From Mobilicoccus pelagius NBRC 104925 (GTDB taxonomy: Bacteria; Actinomycetota; Actinomycetes; Actinomycetales; Dermatophilaceae), in NCBI RefSeq assembly GCF_000247995.1, contig NZ_BAFE01000089.1, positions 1 through 64,000 on the forward strand: DNA of 64,000 bases, written 5' to 3'. Of the stretch, positions 1-8,362 are shown one piece after another (position 1 is the stretch's first letter; every line of letters starts with the position of its first letter). The translations under genes and the position numbers were made by a program. The notes below the pieces were generated by a model that was given only the letters and a program-made list of their open reading frames with translations, was not told where the DNA came from and did no database searches.

Positions 1-2
1 CC

Positions 3-296
3 CTCCTTGAGTCCGGAATCGAACCCTCGGTCGGATCGACCGGTGATTCCTACGACAATGCCGCTGCCGAGGCGTTGAACAAAATCTACAAGAAGGAACT
101 CATCTGGAAACGTGGGCCGTGGAGCGGTCTGGATGCCGTCGAACTCGCCACCATGGAGTGGGTCGACTGGTACAACAACGACCGCCTTCACTCACACTGC
201 GGCGACATCCCACCCATCGAGTACGAAGACCTGTTCTACGCTGAACACGCCAGCGCCCCGGCACCCGCCGGGGCGGCACAACCCGCTCTCCACTGA
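3..296 (+). CDS. IS3-family transposase, C-terminal part (5' end outside window)
   Basis: The open frame enters from the left edge and ends at a TGA at 294-296, leaving 97 visible codons. It matches the end of the IS3-type integrase core (rve): GDSYDNAAAEAL resembles the hallmark around the last acidic residue of the DDE triad, here Glu at 69-71. Next come the usual KKELI, the W-x-Y-N-x-x-R-x-H tail (WYNNDRLHSHCG) and PPIEYE. The first two acidic residues are upstream of the window. The frame stays open after the stop and leads into a serine recombinase remnant, so this copy sits inside or replaces part of an older element. Family call is firm; completeness cannot be judged. Confidence 0.85.
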   Translation, partial: LLESGIEPSVGSTGDSYDNAAAEALNKIYKKELIWKRGPWSGLDAVELATMEWVDWYNNDRLHSHCGDIPPIEYEDLFYAEHASAPAPAGAAQPALH

Positions 297-341
297 ACCC
301 GGGGCGATCCAACCCGCTACAAGGGCAACCACCCGGCGCTC

Positions 342-1199
342 GTGCCCGCCGAGGTCTGGTACCAGGTCCAGTCCGTGCTCACCGCGCACCAGTGCGCCGT
401 CGAGGCAACCCAAGTCCACGGCCACTACCTCAAAGGCACCATCCACTGCGGCCAGTGCGGCTCCCGGCTCATCGTCTCCAACGCGAAAAACCGCCACGGC
501 AACGTCTACTGCTACTTCGTGTGCTCCGGTCGGCACTCCAAGCGCACCGACTGCACACGCCAGGCGATGCTCATCGAAGACGTCGAGAAGCTCGTCGAGG
601 ACTACTACACCCGCGTCCAGATCACGCCCGCCCAGCAGGACGCGCTCGCGGGCATGCTCCACCACGAGTTCGACCGGCTCATGGCCGCCGAAACCGAGGA
701 ACTGGAACGCCTCACTACCAACCGCGACCGGCTCGAAGGCGAGCAGGACCGGCTCATGCAGGCGCACTACGCAGACGCGATCCCTCTCTCCGTGCTCAAG
801 CGCGAGCAGGACCGCATCGTCGCCGAACTCGACCAGGTGACCCGCCGCATCGACGCCCACTTCGGCGACTACGCCGACGCCCGCGCCCACCTCGACGACG
901 CGCTCGGCCTGCTCGCGAACTGCGCCGATATCTACCGCAGGTGCGACGACACCAACCGGCGGCTGTGCAACCAGGCGTTCTTCACCAAGGTCTTCATCGA
1001 TGAGGACAACGAGCTGCGCGTCGAGCACAACCGGCCGTTCGAGATGCTCCTCGATCCGCAGGTCAACGCGAACGCCCTGACCTGGGCCGCAGACGAACAC
1101 AAGGCCCGAACCTCGACCAACGTTTCCGTTGGCAAGGGTTCGAGCCTTGTGCGTGATGTGGACGTAGCAGGACTCGAACCTGCGACCTCTCGCGTGTGA
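342..1199 (+). CDS. Serine recombinase/integrase remnant lacking the catalytic domain
   Basis: 285 codons from GTG at 342; homology begins slightly earlier, at about 318 (YKGNHPALV). That motif is the end of the Recombinase domain of large serine integrases. A zinc ribbon follows (C-x2-C at IHCGQCG, then the CSG and DC pair) and a long charged coiled coil. The N-terminal resolvase domain with the catalytic serine is missing: upstream sequence is IS3 transposase, so the protein should not recombine DNA. The frame ends inside the tRNA-Val gene, where its last residues (GLEPATSRV) are antisense tRNA. That fits an integrase whose 3' end overlaps the attachment site. I infer a dead integrase marking the edge of an old insertion. 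Confidence 0.75.
   Translation: MPAEVWYQVQSVLTAHQCAVEATQVHGHYLKGTIHCGQCGSRLIVSNAKNRHGNVYCYFVCSGRHSKRTDCTRQAMLIEDVEKLVEDYYTRVQITPAQQDALAGMLHHEFDRLMAAETEELERLTTNRDRLEGEQDRLMQAHYADAIPLSVLKREQDRIVAELDQVTRRIDAHFGDYADARAHLDDALGLLANCADIYRRCDDTNRRLCNQAFFTKVFIDEDNELRVEHNRPFEMLLDPQVNANALTWAADEHKARTSTNVSVGKGSSLVRDVDVAGLEPATSRV
1159..1199. other. Candidate attachment site (tRNA 3' half overlapping integrase end)
   Basis: The 3' half of tRNA-Val(CAC) abuts the recombinase remnant, and the recombinase frame stops inside the tRNA. Elements that integrate at tRNA 3' ends restore the tRNA with their own copy of the core. The partner repeat would lie left of the window, so the exact core cannot be set. Confidence 0.4.
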
Positions 1200-1232
1200 A
1201 GCGAACGCTCTAACCAACTGAGCTATACGTCC
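1159..1232 (-). tRNA. tRNA-Val (anticodon CAC)
   Basis: Minus strand, 5' end at 1232. The acceptor stem GGACGTA pairs with TACGTCC. The D-arm GCTCAGTTGGTTAGAGC is normal, the anticodon loop is TTCACAC (CAC, valine), and the T-arm is GCAGGTTCGAGTCCTGC. The discriminator base is A and no CCA is encoded. This is the integration boundary of the element to its left. Confidence 0.95.
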
Positions 1233-1262
1233 GACGGATCGCGTGCGGCGAGCCGAGCGCCC

Positions 1263-1292
1263 ACCCTACCGGCAACCTGACGCACGTACCAA
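1263..1292 (-). promoter_or_regulatory. Promoter for tRNA-Val(CAC)
   Basis: On the minus strand TTGGTA (1292-1287) lies 18 bases before TAGGGT (1268-1263). This is a reasonable -35/-10 pair, placing transcription start near 1256, about 24 bases before the tRNA. Confidence 0.45.
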
Positions 1293-1327
1293 GTCGACGC
1301 CCGATCGAGCACGCCGGGCGGCGGACC

Positions 1328-1843
1328 TCACAGGGCGAGGTGGGTGTGGAGGAACGCCTCGGCCGGATCGGGCACCCACGAGGGCACCCCGGACATCTTG
1401 AGCGTCACCCACACGATCGTGTTGACGAACAGGCAGGTGAGCAGGGCGATCCCCCCACGGACGGCGAGGTGCCGACTCATCACCCAGCGGTTCCACTCGC
1501 GGAGCTTGCGCATGCCGTACTCGTGCAGCCGACGCGCCCAGTGGAACTCCGAGGCCCAGATGCTCACGCCGATGAACACGATGAGCCACCCAGGCCCAGG
1601 GAACGGGACGGCGACGAGACCGCCCGCGACCACGACGAAGCCGATGGTCGCGACGATGGCCCGATACACCTGGTACGTCTGCCGGTTCGCCCGGATACGG
1701 CGCCGCCATGCCCAGTCGCGGGGTCGCGACAGCCGGTGGGCGCCACCGTGTCCGTCGTCGTCGCGCGCGGCGTCCTCCTGCGTCGTGTCAGCGGCGGTCA
1801 CGGCACCCCCTGTCGTCGGCTCGTCGTACGGGAACGTCCTCAT
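1328..1843 (-). CDS. PGPGW/TIGR02611-type small membrane protein
   Basis: 171 aa from ATG at 1843 (a TTG six bases upstream is also possible). After a charged N-terminal segment of about 55 residues comes a membrane span (YRAIVATIGFVVVAGGLVAV). The signature FPGPGW follows, then a second hydrophobic stretch (LIVFIGVSIWASEF). A basic region and a third span near the C-terminus (ALLTCLFVNTIVWV) complete it. The PGPGW motif identifies the TIGR02611 family of actinobacterial inner-membrane proteins, whose function is unknown. It is a single gene between the tRNA-Val and a 71-aa gene on the same strand. No Shine-Dalgarno is evident. Confidence 0.85.
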   Translation of the reverse strand: MRTFPYDEPTTGGAVTAADTTQEDAARDDDGHGGAHRLSRPRDWAWRRRIRANRQTYQVYRAIVATIGFVVVAGGLVAVPFPGPGWLIVFIGVSIWASEFHWARRLHEYGMRKLREWNRWVMSRHLAVRGGIALLTCLFVNTIVWVTLKMSGVPSWVPDPAEAFLHTHLAL

Positions 1844-1916
1844 CCTCAACGACGCAGGCCCACGACGCGTTCCCGTGGCGTTGCGCGAGCCGGGGCGGGG
1901 TCCCGGACGTGGCCGG

Positions 1917-2132
1917 TCAGTGCCAGGCCAGGCCCAGACACTCGACGGCGGACACCTGCCGGACGGGCTCCCGGCCCGGCGCGGCCTCCCCCCACCACGC
2001 GTCCTCGCGGGCGCGACGCATCGCGTCGACGAGGTCGTCGGCCGCGACGGTCAGCCACGTGCCGGGGCGGCCGTCGTGCGAGGTGAGCAGAACGCTGTAG
2101 AGGCGCGTTCCGGCCGTCGCCATGACGCTCAT
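1917..2132 (-). CDS. Small hypothetical protein (71 aa)
   Basis: I do not recognise the family. The ATG at 2132 is chosen because AGGAG lies 10 bases upstream; an in-frame ATG three codons later is also possible. The protein reads as a compact beta-rich domain (TRLYSVLLTSHDG, TWLTVAADDLVDAMRRARED). It is acidic with a Trp pair and ends VECLGLAWH. The open frame extends 86 codons further upstream, but that part is Pro/Arg-rich and looks non-coding. It could be a short cytosolic regulator; nothing in the context helps. Confidence 0.55.
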   Translation of the reverse strand: MSVMATAGTRLYSVLLTSHDGRPGTWLTVAADDLVDAMRRAREDAWWGEAAPGREPVRQVSAVECLGLAWH

Positions 2133-2363
2133 GAGGGATGCACTCCTGGGGGGGTGGTGGTTCGGCAGGGACGACTCGGGGGGAGCCCGTCCTCCTCTTG
2201 TCGACCGCAGCGCCGCGACCGTGAGGCCCGTGCGCAAAACGATCGTCCGGGACGGGTGGAGCCCGACGCGGGCACGGCAGGAAGGGCCTGGGCCCCGGGC
2301 ACGGCCGAGCTCCGCGGTGAGTCGGACCCCCGAGAACGACGACAGAACCGGGGGCGGACACAC

Positions 2364-2399
2364 GAAGAGTCCCCGACGGCGAGGCGTCAAGGACTCTTC
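2364..2399 (-). terminator. Terminator of the tRNA Gly-Cys-Val operon
   Basis: Arms GAAGAGTCC (2364-2372) and GGACTCTTC (2391-2399) flank an inner GACG/CGTC pair just beyond the 3' end of tRNA-Val(GAC). There is no clear U run. Confidence 0.5.
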
Positions 2400-2403
2400 T
2401 TCG

Positions 2404-2478
2404 TGGTGGGCGATACTGGGTTTGAACCAGTGACCTCTTCCGTGTCAAGGAAGCGCGCTACCGCTGCGCCAATCGCCC
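2404..2478 (-). tRNA. tRNA-Val (anticodon GAC), CCA encoded
   Basis: The acceptor GGGCGAT pairs with ATCGCCC, the anticodon arm is CTTCC-TTGACAC-GGAAG, and the T-arm is ACTGGTTCAAACCCAGT. ACCA is encoded at the 3' end, unlike the two upstream tRNAs. It is last in a Gly-Cys-Val cluster transcribed leftward. Confidence 0.96.
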
Positions 2479-2504
2479 GTCGAAACGCCAGAAGCGTTTC
2501 TGTG

Positions 2505-2575
2505 AGGTGGAGACGGGATTTGAACCCGTGTACACGGCTTTGCAGGCCGTTGCCTCGCCTCTCGGCCACTCCACC
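2505..2575 (-). tRNA. tRNA-Cys (anticodon GCA)
   Basis: The acceptor GGTGGAG pairs with CTCCACC, with the U discriminator expected of tRNA-Cys. The anticodon arm is ACGGC-CTGCAAA-GCCGT. No full CCA is encoded. It is second in the cluster. Confidence 0.96.
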
Positions 2576-2617
2576 ACGAAGGCAGAACGACTGCCTTCCG
2601 AGGGAGGCGATCCTCCG

Positions 2618-2690
2618 AGCGGACGACGGGACTCGAACCCGCGACCCTCACCTTGGCAAGGTGATGCTCTACCAACTGAGCTACGTCCGC
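2618..2690 (-). tRNA. tRNA-Gly (anticodon GCC)
   Basis: The acceptor GCGGACG pairs with CGTCCGC, the anticodon arm is TCACC-TTGCCAA-GGTGA, and the T-arm is GCGGGTTCGAGTCCCGT. It is first in the Gly-Cys-Val cluster, an order common in Actinobacteria. Confidence 0.96.
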
Positions 2691-2753
2691 AAGCCAGTCG
2701 CGTGATTCCGTTGGACCTTTCGGCCTTTTCGGCTTCCCGCGGCGTGCTGGAAG

Positions 2754-2784
2754 ACAGTAACCGATTCCGGGCGCCGGAGTCCAA
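2754..2784 (-). promoter_or_regulatory. Promoter of the tRNA cluster
   Basis: On the minus strand TACTGT (2759-2754) is preceded by TTGGAC (2784-2779) with a 19-base spacer. Transcription would start about 55 bases before tRNA-Gly. Confidence 0.35.
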
Positions 2785-3371
2785 CCGAGCCTCGGAGGGC
2801 CGCCTCACCTGGCCGCGTCAGAGCCACGCAGAGAGCCTCTGAACTGCGCGGATGCTCCAGGGAGAGTCCGGGGACGGAGATCACGCGGAGGCCGTGACGG
2901 TCGGCGGCAGCCCTCCGACACCAACCCGAGACCACTCCGCCGGGACCGACATCTCCATGTCCCGGTACACGCGCACCACCCCGCCGTTCCCCTGCCGGCA
3001 TCCCATCTCCCTCGGCGCAGGCGCCCCGGTTCGCACTCCGGCATCACGTCCGCCCACCTCCCGTCCCCGGCCGTCGCGCCTCCGCACCTCCGCACCTCCT
3101 CCGTCGACGGCCCGCTGCGGGCCCCCCGCTCCCCTCGGGCCCGTCTCGCACACGGCCTGCCTGCGCGCAGGCGGGGACGACGTGGGGCACACTGCTCATG
3201 GATCACCCGGGCGCCCGCCGTCGCACGCCCCGCCCCGCCCCGGCTGCGCCCGCCGAAACACCCGCCGCGCGTACGCCCATGGGACCCCACGCCGCGCGAC
3301 GGGCTACCGTTCATCCGGCCCCGCCCGGGACCGATCCGCGAATCCCCCGAGACAGCGGGTGAATCGCTCGC
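2785..3371. other. Long intergenic stretch without recognised gene
   Basis: Open frames exist on both strands here, but they are Pro/Arg/Gly-rich with no domain-like segments, no Shine-Dalgarno and no sensible codon bias. I treat the stretch as non-coding leader between the tRNA promoter and glgX. Confidence 0.5.
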
Positions 3372-3392
3372 GTTGCGGCACCTCGCCGCAAC
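3372..3392. promoter_or_regulatory. Perfect 8-bp inverted repeat before glgX
   Basis: GTTGCGGC and GCCGCAAC flank ACCTC. The repeat sits about 20 bases upstream of a TAAGAC -10 candidate, where a repressor or activator could bind the glgX promoter. Confidence 0.4.
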
Positions 3393-3412
3393 TACGGACG
3401 ACACGGAAGAGC

Positions 3413-3418
3413 TAAGAC
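3413..3418 (+). promoter_or_regulatory. -10 box of a probable leaderless glgX promoter
   Basis: TAAGAC ends six bases before the ATG at 3425 and no Shine-Dalgarno is at a workable distance, so transcription probably begins at the start codon. Confidence 0.4.
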
Positions 3419-3424
3419 GGACCT

Positions 3425-5707
3425 ATGGACATCTGGCCAGGAAACGCGTACCCCCTCGGAGCCACCTACGACGGCTCCGGCGTGAACTTCGCCCTGTTCT
3501 CCGAGATCGCCGAGCGCGTGGAACTGTGCCTCGTCAGCGAGGACGGCACCGAGACCCGGCTCGAACTCACCGAGGTCGACGGGTACGTGTGGCACGGGTA
3601 CGTGCCCAACCTCCAGCCCGGCCAGCGCTACGGCTACCGCGTTCACGGGCCCTACGACCCCGCCCAGGGGCACCGTTGCAACCCGAACAAGCTGCTCCTC
3701 GACCCCTACGCCAAGGCCATCGACGGCCAGGTCACCGGCGACGAGGCGCTGTTCTCGTACAACTTCGGGGACGTCAACTCCTACAACGAGACCGACTCCC
3801 TCGGACACACGATGCTCTCGGTCGTCGTCAACCCGTTCTTCGACTGGGGCCACGACCGCCCGCCGCGTCACGAATACCACGACACGGTGATCTACGAGGC
3901 GCACGTCAAGGGCCTCACGATGACGCACCCCGACATCCCCGAGGAGATCCGCGGCACGTATGCGGCGATCGCACACCCGGCGATCATCGATCACCTCACC
4001 GAGCTCGGCGTCACCGCGATCGAGCTGCTCCCGGTGCACCAGTTCGTGCAGGACACCCACCTCCAGGAGAAGGGCCTGCGCAACTACTGGGGGTACAACA
4101 CGATCGGGTTCCTCGCGCCGCACAACGAGTACGCCGCGCACGGCACCGACGGCCAGCAGGTCACCGAGTTCAAGTCGATGGTGAAGACGCTCCACGAGGC
4201 GAACATCGAGGTCATCCTCGACGTCGTCTACAACCACACCGCCGAGGGCAACGAGTTCGGCCCCACCCTGTGCTTCCGCGGCATCGACAACACGGCGTAC
4301 TACCGCCTCGTCGACGACAACAAGGAGCATTACTACGACACGACGGGCACCGGCAACAGCCTGCTCATGCGTCACCCGCACGTGCTCCAGCTCATCATGG
4401 ACAGCCTGCGGTACTGGGTCACCGAGATGCGCGTCGACGGTTTCCGGTTCGACCTCGCCGCCACCCTCGCGCGTCAGTTCCACGAGGTCGACCGCCTCAG
4501 CGCGTTCTTCGACATCATCCAGCAGGACCCGGTGATCTCCCAGGTCAAGCTCATCGCGGAGCCGTGGGACCTCGGCGACGGCGGCTACCAGGTCGGCAAC
4601 TTCCCACCACTGTGGACGGAATGGAACGGCCGCTACCGCGACACCGTCCGCGACTACTGGCGCGGCGAGGCGGCGGGCCTCTCGGAGTTCGCCTCGCGAC
4701 TCACCGGCTCCTCGGACCTCTACGAGCACTCGGGTCGTCGACCCATCGCCTCGGTGAACTTCATCATCGCCCACGACGGGTTCACCCTCCGCGACCTCGT
4801 CACATACAACGACAAGCACAACCTCGCCAACGGCGAGGACGGCAACGACGGCGAGAGCCACAACCGTTCGTGGAACTGCGGCGTCGAGGGCCCCACCGAC
4901 GACCCGGAGATCCGCGCGTTGCGCCTGCGGCAGATCCGCAACTTCCTCACGACCCTCCTCGTGAGCCAGGGCGTGCCGATGATCGCCCACGGTGACGAGG
5001 TCGGCCGTACCCAGGGCGGCAACAACAACGTCTACTGCCAGGACAACGAGATCGCCTGGATCAACTGGGACCTCGGCCAGGAGCAGCACGCGCTGTTCGA
5101 CTTCGCCAAATACGTCGTCAACCTGCGTCTCGAACACCCCGTGTTCCGTCGCCGGCGCTTCTTCGAGGGCAGCGCCGACCACGGTGGCCAGTCGACGCTC
5201 GGTGACATCGTGTGGTTCGCGACGAGCGGCGAGGAGATGACCGAGGAGGACTGGCAGACCGGCTACGCCCGCACGCTCTCCGTCCTCCTCAACGGCGACG
5301 CGATCCTCGAGCCGGGACCCCTCGGGCAGCGCATCCGCGACGACAGCTTCGTCCTCATGTTCAACGCCCACCACGAGCCCCTCGACTTCGTCGTGGCGTC
5401 CGTCATCGACGGCGTCGAGTGGGTGCCGGTGGTCGACACCGCTCTCCCCACGGGCATCCCGCAGCCGACCGTCGAGGCCCACGCCTCCGGCGAGACCCTC
5501 ACCCTCGAGGCGAGGTCGATGGTGATCCTCCAGAGCCGCGACATCCAGCCCGACCAGCTCGAGATCGACGCCGCCGAGGCGCGTCGCGAGGCCGCGGGCA
5601 TGATGGCGCAGGCCGCGGCGTCGGGCCGCGTCGAGCGCTCCCCCGAGCTCGTCGAGAAGGCAGCCGAGCGTGCCGCCCGGGCGAAGGAGCACGGCGAGAC
5701 GCTCTGA
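3425..5707 (+). CDS. glgX: Glycogen debranching enzyme GlgX
   Basis: 760 aa. It hydrolyses alpha-1,6 branch links in phosphorylase-trimmed glycogen (isoamylase-type GH13). The N-terminal CBM48-like domain starts at WPGNAYPLGA. The GH13 barrel carries VVYNHTAEG, DGFRFDLA with the nucleophile Asp343, IAEPWD with the acid/base Glu379, and AHDGFTL with the stabiliser Asp451. NKHNLANGEDG-like sequence (DKHNLANGEDGNDGE) is typical of GlgX/TreX. Length is slightly above the usual 700-720 because of an Ala/Glu-rich tail of about 60 residues after the beta-sandwich domain. It is a single gene facing PPK2, with a shared terminator between them. Confidence 0.96.
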   Translation: MDIWPGNAYPLGATYDGSGVNFALFSEIAERVELCLVSEDGTETRLELTEVDGYVWHGYVPNLQPGQRYGYRVHGPYDPAQGHRCNPNKLLLDPYAKAIDGQVTGDEALFSYNFGDVNSYNETDSLGHTMLSVVVNPFFDWGHDRPPRHEYHDTVIYEAHVKGLTMTHPDIPEEIRGTYAAIAHPAIIDHLTELGVTAIELLPVHQFVQDTHLQEKGLRNYWGYNTIGFLAPHNEYAAHGTDGQQVTEFKSMVKTLHEANIEVILDVVYNHTAEGNEFGPTLCFRGIDNTAYYRLVDDNKEHYYDTTGTGNSLLMRHPHVLQLIMDSLRYWVTEMRVDGFRFDLAATLARQFHEVDRLSAFFDIIQQDPVISQVKLIAEPWDLGDGGYQVGNFPPLWTEWNGRYRDTVRDYWRGEAAGLSEFASRLTGSSDLYEHSGRRPIASVNFIIAHDGFTLRDLVTYNDKHNLANGEDGNDGESHNRSWNCGVEGPTDDPEIRALRLRQIRNFLTTLLVSQGVPMIAHGDEVGRTQGGNNNVYCQDNEIAWINWDLGQEQHALFDFAKYVVNLRLEHPVFRRRRFFEGSADHGGQSTLGDIVWFATSGEEMTEEDWQTGYARTLSVLLNGDAILEPGPLGQRIRDDSFVLMFNAHHEPLDFVVASVIDGVEWVPVVDTALPTGIPQPTVEAHASGETLTLEARSMVILQSRDIQPDQLEIDAAEARREAAGMMAQAAASGRVERSPELVEKAAERAARAKEHGETL

Positions 5708-5722
5708 CCGCGCAGACGCCGA

Positions 5723-5760
5723 CGGCGCCCCGCATCCCCTCGCCGGGGTGCGGGGCGCCG
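5723..5760. terminator. Bidirectional terminator between glgX and PPK2
   Basis: Arms CGGCGCCCCGCA (5723-5734) and TGCGGGGCGCCG (5749-5760) form a GC-rich hairpin between the ends of two convergent genes. Confidence 0.7.
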
Positions 5761-5804
5761 CCGTGTGCAGGGAGCCGCAGTGCGGTGGCGCCGTGCCCGG
5801 TGGC

Positions 5805-6956
5805 TCAGGAGTCGGCCAGGCGGGCCTTCTGCTCCTCGACGTCGAACGTCGCTGCGGGCCACTGCGGGTCGAGACGGCGCAGCGCGTCGAGGAGGAGCTG
5901 CTGGACGGCGAGGCGGGCGTACCACTTGTGGTTCGCCGGGACGACGTACCAGGGCGCCTCGTCGGTCGACGTCTTCGCGAGCGCCTCGTCGTAGGCCTCC
6001 TCGTACGCCTCCCACTTCCGACGGGTGTCGATGTCGCCGGGGTTGAACTTCCAGTGCTTGTCGGGCCGCGCGAGCCGCTCGGCGAGGCGTTCACCCTGCT
6101 CCTCCTTGCCGATGTGGAGCATCACCTTGACGAGGGTCGTGCCCGAGGCGGTGAGGGAGTTCTCGAACGTACGGATCTGTCCGTAGCGGCGACGCCACGT
6201 CGAGGCGGGGACGAGGTTGTCGACTCGGGCGACGAGCACGTCCTCGTAGTGGGAGCGGTCGAACACACCGATCATCCCCGGCTCGGGGAGCGCCCGGCGG
6301 ATGCGCCAGAGGAACGGGCGCCGGCGCTCCTCGGCCGTCGGTTGCTTGAACGCGTGGATCGCCACACCCTGCGGGTCGAGGAGCCCGACGACGTGCCGCA
6401 TGATGCCGCCCTTGCCGGCGGTGTCGAGACCCTGGACGACGAGGAGGACCGACCGGCCCTCACCGTCGCGAGACTCCGCGTAGAGCCGCTCCTGCAGCTC
6501 CGCGATCTCGGGGGCGGCGGCCGCCATGAGCGCCTCCGCGTCGTCCCGGTCACCGGTGAACCCCGGCGTCGAGGAGGGGTCGATGTCGGCGAGACGCACG
6601 TCGGGGCCGACCCGGAGCGCCCCGACGAACGTCGACGCGACGGAGTCGGCCACGTCGGCGACGACGGCGTGGGCGTTCGTCGCGAGGACCTGTTCGACGG
6701 CCTCGTCGACGCTCTCGGGGGCGCCGTCGACCGGGTCGGCCGCCTCGACGAGGTTCGCGAGCGCCTTCTTCGCCTTCTCGCGCTGCTTCTCGAGCTTCTT
6801 CTCCGCCTTCTTGTGGGCCTTCTTCTCCGCCTTCTTGCCGCTCTTCCCCTCGGTCTTCTTCGCGGTCTTCTCGTCGACGTCGTCCCGAGACGCCCGGCGG
6901 GTGGCGTCGAGATCCTTCTCGTCCTCGCGGGAGTGCTTGTCCTTCTTCTTACCCAT
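5805..6956 (-). CDS. Polyphosphate kinase 2 family phosphotransferase
   Basis: 383 aa from ATG at 6956 (AGGAG seven bases upstream). PPK2 enzymes move phosphate between inorganic polyphosphate and nucleotides. The catalytic core is visible: Walker A QGLDTAGKGG, the Walker B-like FDRSHYEDVLV, lid-region arginines (STWRRRYGQI) and the C-terminal WYVVPANHKWYAR. The N-terminal 60 or so residues are almost pure Lys/Glu/Arg (MGKKKDKHSRE, KKAEKKAHKKAEKK), a basic coiled-coil extension not needed for catalysis. It may bind polyphosphate or nucleic acid (inference). The start overlaps the end of the upstream hydrolase by 8 bases, so the two are probably translated together. Which nucleotide is used cannot be read from the sequence. 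Confidence 0.92.
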   Translation of the reverse strand: MGKKKDKHSREDEKDLDATRRASRDDVDEKTAKKTEGKSGKKAEKKAHKKAEKKLEKQREKAKKALANLVEAADPVDGAPESVDEAVEQVLATNAHAVVADVADSVASTFVGALRVGPDVRLADIDPSSTPGFTGDRDDAEALMAAAAPEIAELQERLYAESRDGEGRSVLLVVQGLDTAGKGGIMRHVVGLLDPQGVAIHAFKQPTAEERRRPFLWRIRRALPEPGMIGVFDRSHYEDVLVARVDNLVPASTWRRRYGQIRTFENSLTASGTTLVKVMLHIGKEEQGERLAERLARPDKHWKFNPGDIDTRRKWEAYEEAYDEALAKTSTDEAPWYVVPANHKWYARLAVQQLLLDALRRLDPQWPAATFDVEEQKARLADS

Positions 6957-8223
6957 GCGTGTGCTCCTGTCGGTGAGCGGGGAGTGTCGAGACGAAGTCG
7001 GTGACGACGGCGTTCCAGCGGTCGGGGTCGACGTTCCATTCCTTGACGTGGCGGGCATCGTCCCACGGTTCGAACCGGACGACGTCCGGGCGCAGCTCGG
7101 CGAGCGCCGCCGACGCGCCGACGGGGACGACGTCGTCGTCGCGCGAGTGGATGAGGAGGACGGGCCGGTCGAGCTCGTCGGCGCGGACCTGCCAGCGGGT
7201 GAGTGCCAGGTCGACCGGCTGTTCGGCGCCGACGAGGAGACGCGAGGCCCACCGGTCGCCGAGGAGGATCCGGACGAGGTGGCCGAGGAGGCGGGGCAGC
7301 CGCCGCATCGACGCCTGGTGCTCGATGACCTCGACCCAGTCGACGACGGGGCCGTCGAGGACCACGCCCGGGACCGCGTCGCGCACCTCCGAGCGGGCCA
7401 GGGTCTGGAGGACGATCGCGCCGCCCATCGACCAGCCGACGAGGAGGACCTCCTCCGCCCCCTCGGCGAGGCAGTGCCGCAGGGACGCGTCGACGTCGCG
7501 CCACTCGGTGAGTCCGAGGGCGATGAGCCCGTCGGGGCTCGCCGGTGCGAGGGAGTCGTTGCGGTAGGAGGGCACGAGGCACGTGATGCCGAGCTCGTGA
7601 AGGACGGGCACGGCCCGCAGGCACTCCTCGCGCATCGCCCCGCGTCCGTGGACGAGCACGGCCCACCGCCTCGGCCCACCGCCGGTGGTCTCAGTCGCGC
7701 CGGCAGCGTTCGTGGCGTCGTCGGAGGCGGCGCGAGAGGCCGCCGGCGCGTCGACGACCCACGCGGGCAGGGGTCCGAGTTCCCCCTCGACGACGACGTC
7801 GCGGGCGGCGATGCCGAGGGAGAGACCGGGGTCGCCGACGAAGATGTGACTCGTCCACCGCCCGGGCCCGGGTGCCGGACTCCCGAGGTCGACGGCGAGG
7901 AGCTCCCGGGTGACACGGCGTCGGCGCGCGTCGACGTCGAGGACGTCGCCGACGCGCACGTGGGTGCGGCCTCCGTCGAGCCACAGGCCGTAGCGGCCCC
8001 GGACACGGGTCTCGGCGTCGAGGCGCAGCGTGATCGTGCGGGCGTCCTCGTCGACGTCGAGGACGACGGTGTTGTCGGGCTTCTCGCGTTCCGGGGTGAG
8101 GAGGACGCGGGCGAAGTACCAGGCCACGCCGAGGGAGGCGGCCATCCCGGCTCCGGCGAGCACACCGACGCCGGCCACGGCGATCCTGCTCGCCCGGCAC
8201 CACGTCGTGCGGTCGGTCGTCAT
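6949..8223 (-). CDS. Membrane-anchored alpha/beta hydrolase
   Basis: 424 aa. An N-terminal hydrophobic segment (IAVAGVGVLAGAGMAASLGVA) probably anchors it with the hydrolase domain outside the membrane. After a beta-rich region of about 150 residues comes an alpha/beta-hydrolase fold. It has VLVHGRGAMREE as oxyanion region, the nucleophile elbow GWSMGG, acidic HSRDDDVVPVG and His in DARHVKEW. This resembles BAAT/esterase-like proteins of actinobacteria; substrate unknown. The ATG at 8223 overlaps a tiny ATG-GAG-CGA-TGA reading frame, giving an ATGA junction. It shares an 8-base overlap with PPK2, so a two-gene operon is likely. Confidence 0.85.
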   Translation of the reverse strand: MTTDRTTWCRASRIAVAGVGVLAGAGMAASLGVAWYFARVLLTPEREKPDNTVVLDVDEDARTITLRLDAETRVRGRYGLWLDGGRTHVRVGDVLDVDARRRRVTRELLAVDLGSPAPGPGRWTSHIFVGDPGLSLGIAARDVVVEGELGPLPAWVVDAPAASRAASDDATNAAGATETTGGGPRRWAVLVHGRGAMREECLRAVPVLHELGITCLVPSYRNDSLAPASPDGLIALGLTEWRDVDASLRHCLAEGAEEVLLVGWSMGGAIVLQTLARSEVRDAVPGVVLDGPVVDWVEVIEHQASMRRLPRLLGHLVRILLGDRWASRLLVGAEQPVDLALTRWQVRADELDRPVLLIHSRDDDVVPVGASAALAELRPDVVRFEPWDDARHVKEWNVDPDRWNAVVTDFVSTLPAHRQEHTHG

Positions 8224-8362
8224 CGCTCCATGGTGACATCCCGGCACCACCCACCTGCGCGGGAACACCGCGGTGCGACAGGCGGACCCGCGTGGTCCGT
8301 GCGGACACCGGGCGCGTCGCCCGACACGGGGCGGGGAGACGACCACCGCCGCCGAGGGCGGC

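Noticed and set aside
2387-2842. Frames running through the tRNA cluster
   Set aside because: They read tRNA genes as protein (patterns such as GFEPVTS are the usual antisense tRNA artefact).
2805-3415. Frames of 187-199 codons on both strands before glgX
   Set aside because: Neither has a ribosome site, domain, or normal amino-acid makeup.
3392-6094. 900-codon minus-strand frame antisense to glgX
   Set aside because: It is the reverse shadow of a GC-rich gene; composition is Arg/Val/Asp-biased with no domains, and glgX has intact catalytic motifs.
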